A DNA stretch of 64,000 bases. Origin: Lathyrus oleraceus. Lineage: Eukaryota > Streptophyta > Magnoliopsida > Fabales > Fabaceae. The stretch is from positions 270,434,916 through 270,498,915 of the forward strand of contig NC_066583.1 of the NCBI RefSeq assembly GCF_024323335.1, given 5' to 3'. Positions 12,943 through 23,658 of this stretch are shown one piece after another (within the stretch, counting starts at the first letter, position 1; the number at the start of each line of letters is the position of its first letter). The notes beneath the pieces were generated by a model. The model was not told the origin of the DNA. It was given only the letters and a program-made list of their open reading frames with translations, and did no database searches. A program made the position numbers and the translations under genes.

Positions 12943-13711
12943 AATTTAAAAATAAGGAAAAATGTGAGGCGTTGGATCAGGCTCATTAATTGAGCTGGCA
13001 CATCAAACATTCCTTAAGCGCGCGTCCACCAAAGTCCATGGTCAACTGAATAACACAAGTATTAAAAGAAAGTCATAACATCCAATGGATCTGATTAGAT
13101 CTGGAAGCATGATCGAACTGCCCACATTAAAATTGGCAAACAGACGGTGGCCAGGGCCACCGTCTTCTCCGGCTAGCTCCGGCGGAGATCAGAAATTGCA
13201 GAGAAATAAATATGCATGAAAATGCGTGATCCAGGTACCAAACGAAAGGTGGGGTGATGTACATCACTCCTGTGCCACTCAATTCCACTCTAGATCTCTA
13301 GATTGAGAGAAATCAGAGGTGGAAGTTTTGTGGTGTTCAAGTGAACTTGCTTGATTTCAACAATTCAAAGCTCATAATGATTGCCTCTATGAAGAGGACT
13401 TCAGACAACACAACAATAACAAAAAACAAGCAATGTATAATGAGATTCAAAGAAATCAAAATCTGAAGTAAACCTTTGAAATGGAGAGTTTGAATGCATG
13501 ATTTCTTGATGCTTAAGCTTGCAGTATGATCTATGGATGAAGGAGAAGAAGGCTAAGGAACTTTAGATCTGAAATTTCAATCGAGGAAATCAAAATTTAG
13601 ATCTGAAATTTGAGAGAAAATTGAGATTGTTCCTTTGGTGTGGGTGTGGGATTTCAGTTGCACAACATGTAGGGCGCCTTAAGGTTGAAGAAATGAGAGG
13701 GCAATGCATTG

Positions 13712-13719
13712 TATTTATA
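13712..13719 (-). promoter_or_regulatory. TATA box of LTR 2
   Basis: TATAAATA on the minus strand, at a place equivalent to the TATAAATA of the Ogre 1 LTR (26854-26861). It is inferred to be the U3 promoter from sequence and position only. Confidence 0.5.
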
Positions 13720-15235
13720 GATGGAGGGAGCTGCAAGCATCATCAAAATCGTGTCCATGGGAGAAGAGGGCCTCCATGCATGGGCCTGTACAGGTGCATG
13801 GAGGGCCCAATTCTGATTGGAATTGCAAGCTATACATCACCAAATATGAATTGAACGTGCAGATTGTGTATTAATGGATCATGCATGGCAATTGGAATGA
13901 TTTTCATAAAACTGCACTATTACATTGAAGCCTTCGAAAATGCCATGTCCAAAATCAAAATGCAACCTTATGAGTAATGGTTGGAAAGCTTATTACATAA
14001 GGAACAAATGTCATGTTGATCAAAACTTCATTTGGGCCTTGGAAATTAATGAAATTTGAGCTTGAAGTGTAGGGTGCAAAACATGCCTATGTGAAATTTC
14101 AAAATTTGGCCAATGTTCAAGCCCTTCTGTTTCAATGATGCAAGCTCCAAATGACAAAATCCTCAACATGAAAGTTGTAGATATTTTCAAGGAAATCAAT
14201 TTGGAACTAAAGTTTGCAACATTTGGGTTTTTTATGAAGAAGTTATGGGCACTTGAAGTTAGACTTTTTCACATTTCAATGCATTTGGTCCAAAGTGACC
14301 TATAATGTTTTGCATTATCACATGTATTTCTTTTGAGATTTTGTAATTTTTCTCAACATAAAATTTTAAGTAGAAACAATAATATTTCTAATGCATTAAG
14401 TATCACACCAAAATCATGAAAAATGAAGTAGTTATGTCCTTGGGAAGTTGACCCAAAATTAGGGTTTCAGTCAAAATGACCTATAATGTCTTGCAATGGA
14501 TGATGACCTTCCAAGCTTCAAATCAAATATTGATGAACATGAAAGTTGTTCATATTGTCCTTAAGAACAGTTTTTCTCTTGGGGTCATCTCCATTTGCCA
14601 AACACATAAAAAGTTAGGTCTCGGTGCATTTCAAAATAGTCAGATGAATTGACTGATTAACTTCTCAAGTCCACAACTCATATCTTGATGAATGGATGAT
14701 TGAGGACACTCAAATAAGTTCAAATATGCATGAAATGGTGAATTAAATAACTTCCCTTGATTGTATTTGATCATGAGTTGAGGTTTCTTCATGAGCAAGG
14801 CATAGTTGATGAATTAGGGTTTCCTTGGGAAACAAGCCTCAAACCCCTTGACTTGCTTTGATCAAAAATAATGAATTGAGATACTTGGGAGGCATATTTG
14901 AAGGATGAGAGTTTTGAGAACCATAGCCATGCTTGCTTTTATCTCCTCTTGACCATATCATTGCACATAGGTTCTCTTAGAAGCTTTAGACCCTGTGACT
15001 GCTCAAGCTACAAACAAGAGATGTTAGTGACATATTTTTGTGCTTTTGGTTAGTGAATAAAAATGAGAAAAGCAATAATATACAATTCAAGCGTGCTTGG
15101 TGATCTCAAATCAAATCTCACAAGAGATCCCACCCAAAAGGCAAAGGGAACCAAGATGCTTGTGATCCTTGAGGAAATGCAAATGTAATGTAATGATGCC
15201 ATGAGGGATCTTAGGGTCAAAATTAGGGTCTTACA

Positions 15236-17065
15236 GATGCCCCTATTTAAGGTCATTCTAGCCGGAGAAGTGAAGATTAAAATCTTCGTCTCGACGAGGT
15301 AGAATGGGCTTAAATAATTAACAGAGAGACGAATTTTGGTCCTTAAGAGACCTCATGATGCAAATGTATGTATGCAAAAAGGTAATACTTTGTGGGGATA
15401 TGTGTCCACAAAGAAGAAAAGAAATCCGGAGAAATTGACAATCCATATGAGTAATTCACTCCATGGGACAGAGACTCTGGGACTCTTATGGGGATAGGAA
15501 AGGAGATAAATTGCGTGAGCAGGTCACGACTTAGAACTTTGCTGAGACACGAGAGAGATTCCATGAAAATAAATCAATGGAAGGACTCGAGCTGACTCAA
15601 AGAGGCATGTATTGGGGAATATGCCAATACAACGAAACTATCTACAAAGGATACTTCGGATGAAAATCCGGACTCCGTCGGAGAAAATCCACTAAGGGAC
15701 TCCACTGAGGAATGTCCAAACAGGACTCCTCCGGGGAAACACCAAGATGAGGTATTACCGGTTACTAGGTAATAAGCTCAGGGAGACATGTGATCAAAAC
15801 ACCGGTATGAGGGTGAAAGAACAACATGCTCAGGGAGAATGAATATCTAAGACCGGTATAAGGGTGAGAGATATCAAACATCCGAAATCATCTGAGGAAA
15901 ACCTGTAAAGGTATATTTCGACTCAGGATAAACTGACTCCACAGGGGACAAAAAGTCATAATAGGGAGCAGAGAGGAAGGAACACCAGGGATACCGGTTA
16001 CTGGGCATATAATAGGTGACCGACCAAGCGTGAATTGGGGAATATTTCCAAAACACTCATCATCCAAAAGAGGGCTAAAAAGCATACTCGATTATAGGAT
16101 GGGCATTCGATTCCACAAAAGGGGATATGAATCTTACTCGACTGGGGAAGAACAAAGACTTCGACTGAAGAGCGCATGAGATATATTATTTATTACCGTC
16201 AGAACGTAGATAATATACTCGCATGGAAGATTATCCACAACCGGTTACTAGGTTAATGAAGGATAAATCGACCGAAAGAAAAGGCATCGGGATACCAAAT
16301 ACTAGGTATACAATGATGACCAAATCAAAAGGGAGGAACAATCATTACCGACAATCGGTAAATGAAAGACGACCCGCTGGGGATACATTGACAAAGGCAA
16401 CGATCCGGGAGACATATCACCGGTTACTGGGAGATATACTCAAAAAGAGTGAAGGAATATCAATATCGAATATTGGATAAAGATAACCGTCAAGGAGGGG
16501 ATTACATCTACCAGATACTGGGTAGAAAACCACGGAAGAGTAACCGTCATCGGTTAGGATGAATAAAAAGGTTAACTCTGTAAGGGGATAAAATAGGGTT
16601 TACAACTACCGGTATGAGGGTAGAGAACCACAGACTCCGCCCGGGAAAAGATGGATAATTACTGGTTACTGAGCAATTATTCATCTAAACTACGGGGAAG
16701 TACAAGGAAAATCGCAAAAAACACTCTAGGACCAAAATAGAGGGGTACGATGAAATAAGACTCATCCCTATGAGGATATAACTCAGGGGGAACTCCATCC
16801 CAATACATGTGTTGGGAGGAAACAAAAACAACCATCGTTCACGAGGACATAACTCAGTGGGGAATATGGAAGGAAGGATAAACACTTTCTGCTTATGGGG
16901 CTGACTCTACATGGGGAGATCAGACACAAACATCTGCTTGGGGAAATATATTACCAACTAGCAGGAGATAACAAACAAAGATATATGGCAAAGAATGCAA
17001 TATGAATATCTGAATATTAAAATTATGCATATATGTGTGGTTTATGTATGATGAATACTGACAAG
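15236..17065 (-). repeat. 3' UTR of Ogre element 2 with hairpin-like repeats
   Basis: Begins (in sense: ends) with the polypurine tract CCTTAAATAGGGGCATC at 15236-15252. The rest has no credible ORF and consists of degenerate repeats built around GGTTACTGGG flanked by inverted arms (for example TTACC/GGTAA, CTACC/GGTAG, ATACC/GGTAT). It is homologous in design, and partly in sequence, to 5457-8422 of Ogre 1. One copy of the CATCGGTTAGGATGAA unit is present near 16547. The right end fuses at about 17065 to an LTR fragment with a short shared ATCAAAGGA. Confidence 0.75.
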
Positions 17066-19238
17066 ATCAAAGGACCATGGAGAAAAAAATTCATAATTTT
17101 TGGACATTTAAAAATATTTTTAAACAATTAAAAACAAATGCAAAATCAATTAATTCATGAAAAATATTAATAATGATCCAAACAATAATTTTAATTCAAA
17201 ATATGAAAGAGAAAAAGATTTGAATTTTTTTGGTGAAAGTCCCATATTTTTTGGATCAATATTGAATTTAATATGAATTATTGAAGAAAATGCACTTAAA
17301 ATAAAATATCATAAATTCAAAAATACGTGGACCATCAGATCTCCCTCATTAATTGAGGTGGCAGATCTGATGATCCAAAACGCGCGTTCCACATGTTCTT
17401 TAGTCAAGTGCGTGGCATAGATGGTAATTACAAAGGATGGTCAAGATTAGAACATGGAGGATGGATCCTATGGTTCAGAAGTGAGACACCTCATCACCGG
17501 AGTCAGAGCTCCGGTCATCTTCCCCGGTGAGCTTCACCGGACTGGTCAAGATGAACCATCACCAAAATAAAAAACAGGGACATGATCTTGAAGAAAAAAT
17601 GGCACTGAGCTCGAATCTAACCTCCAATTGATCCAATTCCAAATATATTAAGAGATATGTGGAATTGAAATCTGAGGTGCATGATTTGAGTTGCTTCGAT
17701 TTGACCTCAAAGCAACTCAATCTTCTTGCCTACATTGGTAGGACTTCAGACAACCAAATAATCAATGGAATTGAGCAATAAATTGAGAGAATCGAAGAGT
17801 TTAAAATTTCTGCAAATTACCTTCAATGGAGGTCGAACTTGATGGATCTTGAGCTTGCTTGCACTTAGACTCACTTCAATCACTTGAAGGAAGAGAATGG
17901 AAAGGTTTAGAAGCAATGGATTCCTGGAGAATTGAATTCCAAAATAGTGGAGATTCAAGCTCAAATTCAAATGAATTTATCAAATTTATCCTATGAGAGT
18001 GAAGGGTTTGAAGAGGGGGATCAAATCTGGCGCAATGGTATGTGTAATTCTGAGCATAAGGGCCTCAATTTATAGATGAATCCATGTGATATTTGCACAC
18101 TTTCTCCACTTTCCAAAATTGGAAAATGATGATGGAATGGTGCATGGGCGCACATAGGGCCATGAGAAAAGTGTCTTCATCAAAGTTGTAGCTCTCTCAA
18201 AGACCTTAAAAATGGTCACCAATTTTATGTCATTTGGATTTGAAATGATAGAGTTATGCATTTTTGAAGTTTGGAAAAATCACTTGATCAATGGTATAGG
18301 TCAAAAGTGACCTATAATGTAGCCTCATATCACATGCTCAAAAAAGTTGAATTGGCTCCCACTCCAAACATAAATGTTGAAGTAGACACATTGAATTTAA
18401 TTATGAAACTTGTAAATCTTTCATCTCATAAAAATTGATCTAGTTATGGCCTTGAGAAGTTGACTTTCAAATTAGGGTTTAGACAAAATGACCTATAATG
18501 TTTCAACATAGAAAATGATTTTCCAAGCAAAACTAGCTCTAGGTCTCAACATGAAAGTTGTTTATAATGTCATTTAGAGTAAGTTTGATCTTGGAATCAT
18601 TTTCATATGGTGAAAATTGTAGGAGATAGGGTCTAGGGAGACCCAGTTTTGATCAGATGAATTTATCTGGCCAACCACCATTAACCAACTTGCTAATTTC
18701 CAATTCTCTTGACTTTCTTGGCTCATGGTAGATCATATATGCATAATATGATGTATTTTGAAGTGTCCCTTGATAAATTTGATCAATTGGTGAGATAGCT
18801 TGTTGGAGAAGTCACTCAAGATACCCAGTCAAACTAGGGTTTCCAAGGCAAATCATCCTCAAACTCTTGAAGCAAACTTGACCAATATAACATGTAGAGA
18901 TCATTGGGACTCATATATGATGCTTATAACCATTCTTGAATCAATTCTTGGTTGTGCTCTTTGTTCATGAGGGTCTCAAACCCTAGATGTGATCAATGAA
19001 TTAATGAGATCATGTCCTTCCTACAAAAAGAGTTAGAGAAATGCAAAGACATATTTTTAGTATTTTAGTTAGCAAAATGATAAAATACAAGTATGATATA
19101 ATCACAAAGTGCTTGGTGATCTCTCCCAAAACAAACCCAATGAAAGAGGGGTAAGGAGGATGCCAAGATATGATCCCAATGCTAATGCTTATGATGGGAA
19201 TGCATGAGGGATCTTAGGGTCAAAATTGGGGTCTTACA
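17066..19238 (-). repeat. Truncated Ogre LTR (Ogre 1 subfamily)
   Basis: Matches the 5' half (in sense) of the Ogre 1 LTR: compare 2911-5439. It ends at 19238 with the canonical complement of TGTAAGACCCC and is inserted in the Ogre 1 gag-pro region (sequence resumes at 19239). The other end is not a true LTR end: at about 17065 it runs into the 3' UTR of a different Ogre. Relative to Ogre 1 it also lacks a stretch of a few hundred bases near 18165. It is probably the remaining 5' LTR part of an element whose inside was lost in an illegitimate recombination. Confidence 0.8.
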
Positions 19239-21074
19239 GCTGGATGTACCTTTTCACAACTTCATAACCCCTCGGGTTAACACTACAAATAGCACAACCA
19301 TCATGGTCATGCTCAGAATCACTTACCAAACAAACCTCCTTATGCATCTACTCCAAGGATCTTCAGATAAACCGCACATCAAAAACTTTAAACTCTCCAG
19401 GACAACCATCCACCATATTCACAAAAGAGTTCCCATGGGCGGGCAACGGATTTTCTTTCACATTCGGCGCACGGTCCTTGAAGCACACCATTCCACTCTT
19501 CATCAGCTTCTAAACCTCATACTTGAGCAAATAATAGTTCTCGATATCATGTTCGGGTGCTCCTTGATGAAAAGAGCAACGGAGCTCAGGCTTGTACCAC
19601 CAAGGAAGTGATTTTGGAATCTGCGGCGGGTTTCTCGGTTGGATCAGGTTCTTGAGAACCAAAGACGGGTAGAGTTTTGCGTAAGACATATGAATCGGGT
19701 CGAAAGAGACCTTCTTCCTCTCAAAGTTTTGATGAGGATTGTTGGTAGTGTTGTTGTTGTTGGTGTTTGTTCGTTGTTGTGGTTGTTGTTGTTGAAGTTG
19801 TAGTTGTTGAACTGGTGTTGGTTATTGATTAGAAAATACCGGGATAACGGAAGATACTTGATGGTGATGTTGACGGGATGTTGGATTCCTTCTGATATGA
19901 GGCCTCCTCTGCCTTCCACTTCTTATTGCATTCATTTCATTTCCCTTCTTCTTGCTGAAACTACTGCCATGCCTCTTACTTATCGATGCCTCATCTTTTG
20001 ACAAACGTCCCTCTCAGACTCCTTCCTCAAGCATCATCCCCATGTTTACCATTTCGGTAAAGTCACTGGGGGCACTAGCAATCATTCATTCATAATAAAA
20101 TGAACTCAATGTCTTTAGAAAGATCTTTGTCATCTCTTTTTCCTCCAAAGGAGGAGTGATCTGGGCAGCCAATTCCCTCCATCTCTACGCATACTCTTTA
20201 AATGTCTCCTTATCCCTCTGAGACATAGACCTCAGCTGGTCTCTATCAGGCGCCATGTCCATGTTGTACTTATACTGCTTGACAAAAGCCTCTCCCAAGT
20301 CATTGAAAGTGCGAATGCTTGCACTGTCCAACCCCATATACCAACGGAGCGCAGCACCGGCCAAACTATCCTAGAAATAATGAATCAACAGTTGATCATT
20401 ATCAGTCTGAGTAGACATCTTGCGAGCATACATCACTAGATGACTGAGCGGACAAGTATTCCCCTTATATTTTTCAAAGTCAGGCACTTTGAACTTCACC
20501 GGGATCTTGATGTTGGGCACTAAACACAACTCAGCATCACTTTTTCCAAACAAGTTTTACCCCTCAATGTCCTCAATTCCTTGCACAGGTCAAGAAACTG
20601 ATCTTTCATTTCATCCATTTTCTCATAGACATCCGGTCCCTCAGACGGCTCAGAGTGATAAATTGTGTCCTCTACACGAGGTAAGGCATGCACAACGGGA
20701 GGTGGCACGAACATGATCGGGCTAGATGTCGGCATGGAAGCAAAAGTAGGCGCAAAGCCTTCAGGCATAAAGTTGGACGACATTCCCCGCGGCAATTCGG
20801 CAGGCATAGTGGGTGCAAAATAAGCAGTAGCAGCAGGCATGGTAGAGGTAGCCACCTCTGAAATAATTGTCCTCGCAGGAGGAGTTGTAGGCGTTGGAGA
20901 AGATTGACTCTGAGCAGTAAGAACTGACTCCATCATGGCAGTCAGGCGGGAGATCTCGTCCTTCAGCTCTTTATTCTCTTGCTCAAGATGTTCCATAATT
21001 CTGGAGTGATTGGCGCGGGTGTTGTACTGGTGAGTCAGCTTGGCTAAAGCACAGAAGAAACACAAATGAGACAT
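19239..21074 (-). pseudogene. Ogre 1 gag-protease region (degenerate)
   Basis: Minus-strand Tat-lineage gag. The N-terminal part (21074 down to 20520) has a coiled-coil-like EQENKELKDEISRLTAMMESV, then a Pro/Thr/Ala-rich stretch. After a frameshift come IPVKFKVPDFEKYKGNTCPL and the capsid-like core (about 20510-19950, RWYMGLDSASIRTFNDLGEA, FVKQYKYNMDMAPDRDQL). A Gln/Asn-rich linker (19740-19820) follows, then a CSFHQGAPEHDIENY zinc-binding-like motif and a VNPRGYEVVKRYIQ end, where the LTR fragment interrupts it. Several in-frame stops (for example near 20395, 20205 and 20095) and frameshifts are visible. In Ogre the protease is fused behind gag; the catalytic DTG is not seen because the sequence stops at 19239. 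Confidence 0.8.
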
Positions 21075-21298
21075 CTGGCGAAAGAGAAACCTGCTTATGC
21101 AAATGATGCATGAAATGGAATTCTTATTTATTTATTTTTATTTTCAAGGAACTTACTATATCATTTGCAAACATATATATCAACAACTGCAATAATTTTT
21201 ATATGACCAAAAATCTCTTTTCATTTATAATTGGAAGGATTACACCGAGTATAATTTCATAAACCAAACAAATACAAGAGAAAGGGAGACTAGTCATC
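21075..21298 (-). other. ORF1 to gag spacer of Ogre 1
   Basis: About 220 bp without an ORF, AT-rich (TTTATTTATTTTTATTTTC at about 21125-21144 on the plus strand). Ogre elements are known to have noncoding spacers and a spliced intron; I cannot identify splice sites here with confidence. Confidence 0.4.
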
Positions 21299-22798
21299 CT
21301 AAGGATCCCTAACAACGTTAGAAGATCTGGCTGAAGGCGCGTACTTCCTTCGAATGCGACGGATCTCGGTCTCAAAAGAAGCCTTCATCTGAGTCTTCTC
21401 GAGGACAAGTTGGTCAACAATCTTCTTCCAAGCAACGGAAGGTTGAGGCATGCTAGAAGATGAAACCTCTGGCTCTCTCTGTCTCTTCGTCACTCGGTCT
21501 TCAAGTATCTCAATGAGCGCATCTTTGTCCTTAGAATCCAACTACAACTCTTCATGCTTTTTGCTCAAAGCACGAAAACGCTCTTCCCACATATCTTTCT
21601 CTTGCTTCATCTTGACGAGCGCGTCTTCCAACTCCTCTACATCTTGGTTAGGGAGAGTTAATGGCTCAACCACAACCATAGACATAGGTCTTTCACAAGG
21701 ATAAGGCATCTTCAACTCCAAAGTTCTCTTCTTCATCCAAAGAGTGTAAGCTTCCAAAGCTACACAATTGCGCAGACCAATCTAGGATCTTCCTTTCCTA
21801 TACACATGATGCCAAGCATGCACAATCTTCTCCTACAAAATTTGGGGATGTTTACCCTCTTGGTAGAAAAGACCTTCTAACAAAGTGTTATTAGGTTTGT
21901 CTATCAAGGGGAACCCAAGCTGACGACGAGCCAAAGCAGGGTTGTAGTTAATTCCTCCTTGTGTACCAATGAGAGGCACATTAGAGAATTCACCACAAAT
22001 ATCAATAATCTCCAAACTGCTTAAAGACGGATCATACCAAACTATATCATCATTAGTGAGAGACATAAGTCTCTGGGACCACCTTAGACATTGTTTGTTC
22101 TCCACAAAAGCGGGTGTCTGAGGCAAGTGCGAAATAAACCACTTGTACAGAAGAAGAATACAACAGACAATAGTTCCACCACCCTTAGAATTCCTTATAT
22201 GCAAAGAGAAATACATATCACCCAATAAAGTAGGCACAGGACTCCCAATCAAGAAAAGTCTAATGGCGTTAACATCAACAAAACCTTCAATGTTAGGGAA
22301 CAAAGCTAATCCATAAATGAGTAACACAAAGATAGCTTCGAAAGCATCCACACTACCGGCTTGAGCAAAAGCAGTAGCTTCCTTGATGAGGAAATCAGAT
22401 GGCAACCCAAACAATCCTCCTTTCTTCACCCAATGAGCCTCTATCTCAGACTTCTTCAAGTGAAGAGATTCATCAATAAGATTAGATCGGGGAATCTCCT
22501 CCAATCCACTAAAAGGAACTCTACTAGAAACGGGTATCCCCAAAAGATGAGAATACTCCTCCAACGTAGGCACGAGCTGATAATCTGGGAAAGTGAAACA
22601 ACGGTAGAGAGGATCATAGAACTACACCAACACACTCAAAAGTCCTTCAACCACGTCAATAGACAAGATGGACAAAAGCTTCTCATGGTTTTGTTTGAAG
22701 TCCAAGGGATCTAATACAAAAGATGTTAGCTTCCTTAACTCTTTCAAATTGGGACATCTGAAATTGTACTTCTTAGTGTTCCTTCGTCCACAATCCAT
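21299..22798 (-). pseudogene. Ogre ORF1 (extra ORF upstream of gag)
   Basis: A single minus-strand frame runs from ATG at 22798 to the stop before 21299, about 500 codons. It is interrupted by in-frame stops near 22620, at 21833-21835, near 21782 and at 21542-21544 but not by frameshifts. The N-terminal part (FRCPNLKELRKLTSF, then PTLEEYSHLLGIPV, LALFPNIEGFVD and LLGDMYFSLHIRN) looks like the conserved legume domain found in Ogre ORF1 and in many uncharacterised legume proteins. The C-terminal quarter is charged and probably coiled coil (DVEELEDALVKMKQEKDMWE). Its role is unknown. Its presence upstream of gag defines the Ogre type. Start chosen at 22798 because the conserved frame extends to it and the leader lies just beyond. 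Confidence 0.75.
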
Positions 22799-23640
22799 GG
22801 TCTGAAAATATTTGCAAATAATACCTCAGTTCCTTGAAATTTTCGTGTGATGAATGTTATGATGCGTATGAATGCATGAATGCAACAATCACAAATAAGG
22901 GATCACACAGAAAGCAAATAAAGGTCAAGGGATTAATCAAGTCATTGTCAAGATCAACCATCCATTTTGGTGGATTACGGTTTACACCTTATCAACACCC
23001 AAGTTCCATTGATATTGACAAGACTTGATTGGATCAACCAAGAATCAAGGGTTTGTTGTAAGTCACGAGCATGGAGTCTGGGTAAGAACCATCCCAAAGG
23101 AGTGAACTAAGGATAAAACATGTAGATCATGTTCTAAAAAGTTCCCAGAGTCTTAATTCCATCTATCGAATATTATAGGTTAAGATGACTGACTCATCGA
23201 CCCATAATATTCTCAAGAAAAACTCATCTGAGTGTAGTATCGGGTAACAACTGTTATCAATTCTACACTTGAACACTTTCCGTACTACGGCCTAAATAGG
23301 CCAAGAGGGGGTAAATGTTCTACGGTCCTCAGCTTCTCAAACCCAAATTAGAGATAGTAATGCCTAACCACAAATACTTGTGTGACATTTCCAAATATAA
23401 AAGGGTCTTCACTGAGAAAATGGATCTCAAGTAAACTTGTTAAGGACTACTCCACACAAGTCGAACATGACTATACCATCCTCCTATCTTAATTGCACTC
23501 AAGTTCGGGTTAGAACTTATCTCACCACTCAGAGATCATCAAGCACAACAAGCAGATTATATCACACATACATATATACAAACATCACATATATACAAAT
23601 ATATACACACAAAAAGTAGGCTAAACCCACTGGAGACTAC
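22799..23640 (-). other. Ogre 1 5' leader (noncoding, conserved)
   Basis: Noncoding stretch between the PBS and ORF1. From about 22880 to 23390 its sense strand is clearly similar to the leader of the element at 61150-61740, with shared runs such as CCATGCTCGTGACTT, CAACAAACCCTTGATTC, GGGTGTTGATAAG and ATCCACCAAAATGG. A short (AT)n/(CA)n-rich piece lies at about 23565-23610. It is likely untranslated leader with packaging or splicing functions, but that is inference. Confidence 0.7.
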
Positions 23641-23658
23641 TCCTCAGTGGACTCGCCA
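23641..23658 (-). other. Ogre 1 primer binding site
   Basis: Sense TGGCGAGTCCACTGAGGA, nine bases inside the 5' LTR. It resembles the PBS of the element at 60929-60946 (TGGCGACTCTGCTGGGGA). Ogre elements are reported to use a tRNA-Arg primer. Two or three bases differ from the pattern I expect, consistent with decay. Confidence 0.65.

Larger units (their letters stand above)
9544..15235 (-). repeat. Second Ogre LTR (subfamily 2, 5.7 kb)
   Basis: Sense (minus) start TGTAAGACCCTAATTTTGAC at 15235 and end CCCCGCTACA at 9544, with a polypurine tract beyond 15235, so this is a 3' LTR. It shares short blocks with the Ogre 1 LTR (the TTAGGGTCAAAATT end, AGGTAAGGGGGTTGGTTA near the other end, the paired GACCTATAATGT blocks) but is much diverged, hence a separate subfamily. 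A TATAAATA box lies on the minus strand at 13712-13719. An internal 830-bp tandem duplication (11275-12942) accounts for part of its length. The left flank is the Ogre 1 integrase. I could not find a matching target duplication on the other side. Confidence 0.85.

Noticed and set aside
19204..19611. 135-codon plus-strand ORF
   Set aside because: Antisense to gag-pro, crossing the LTR boundary at 19238.
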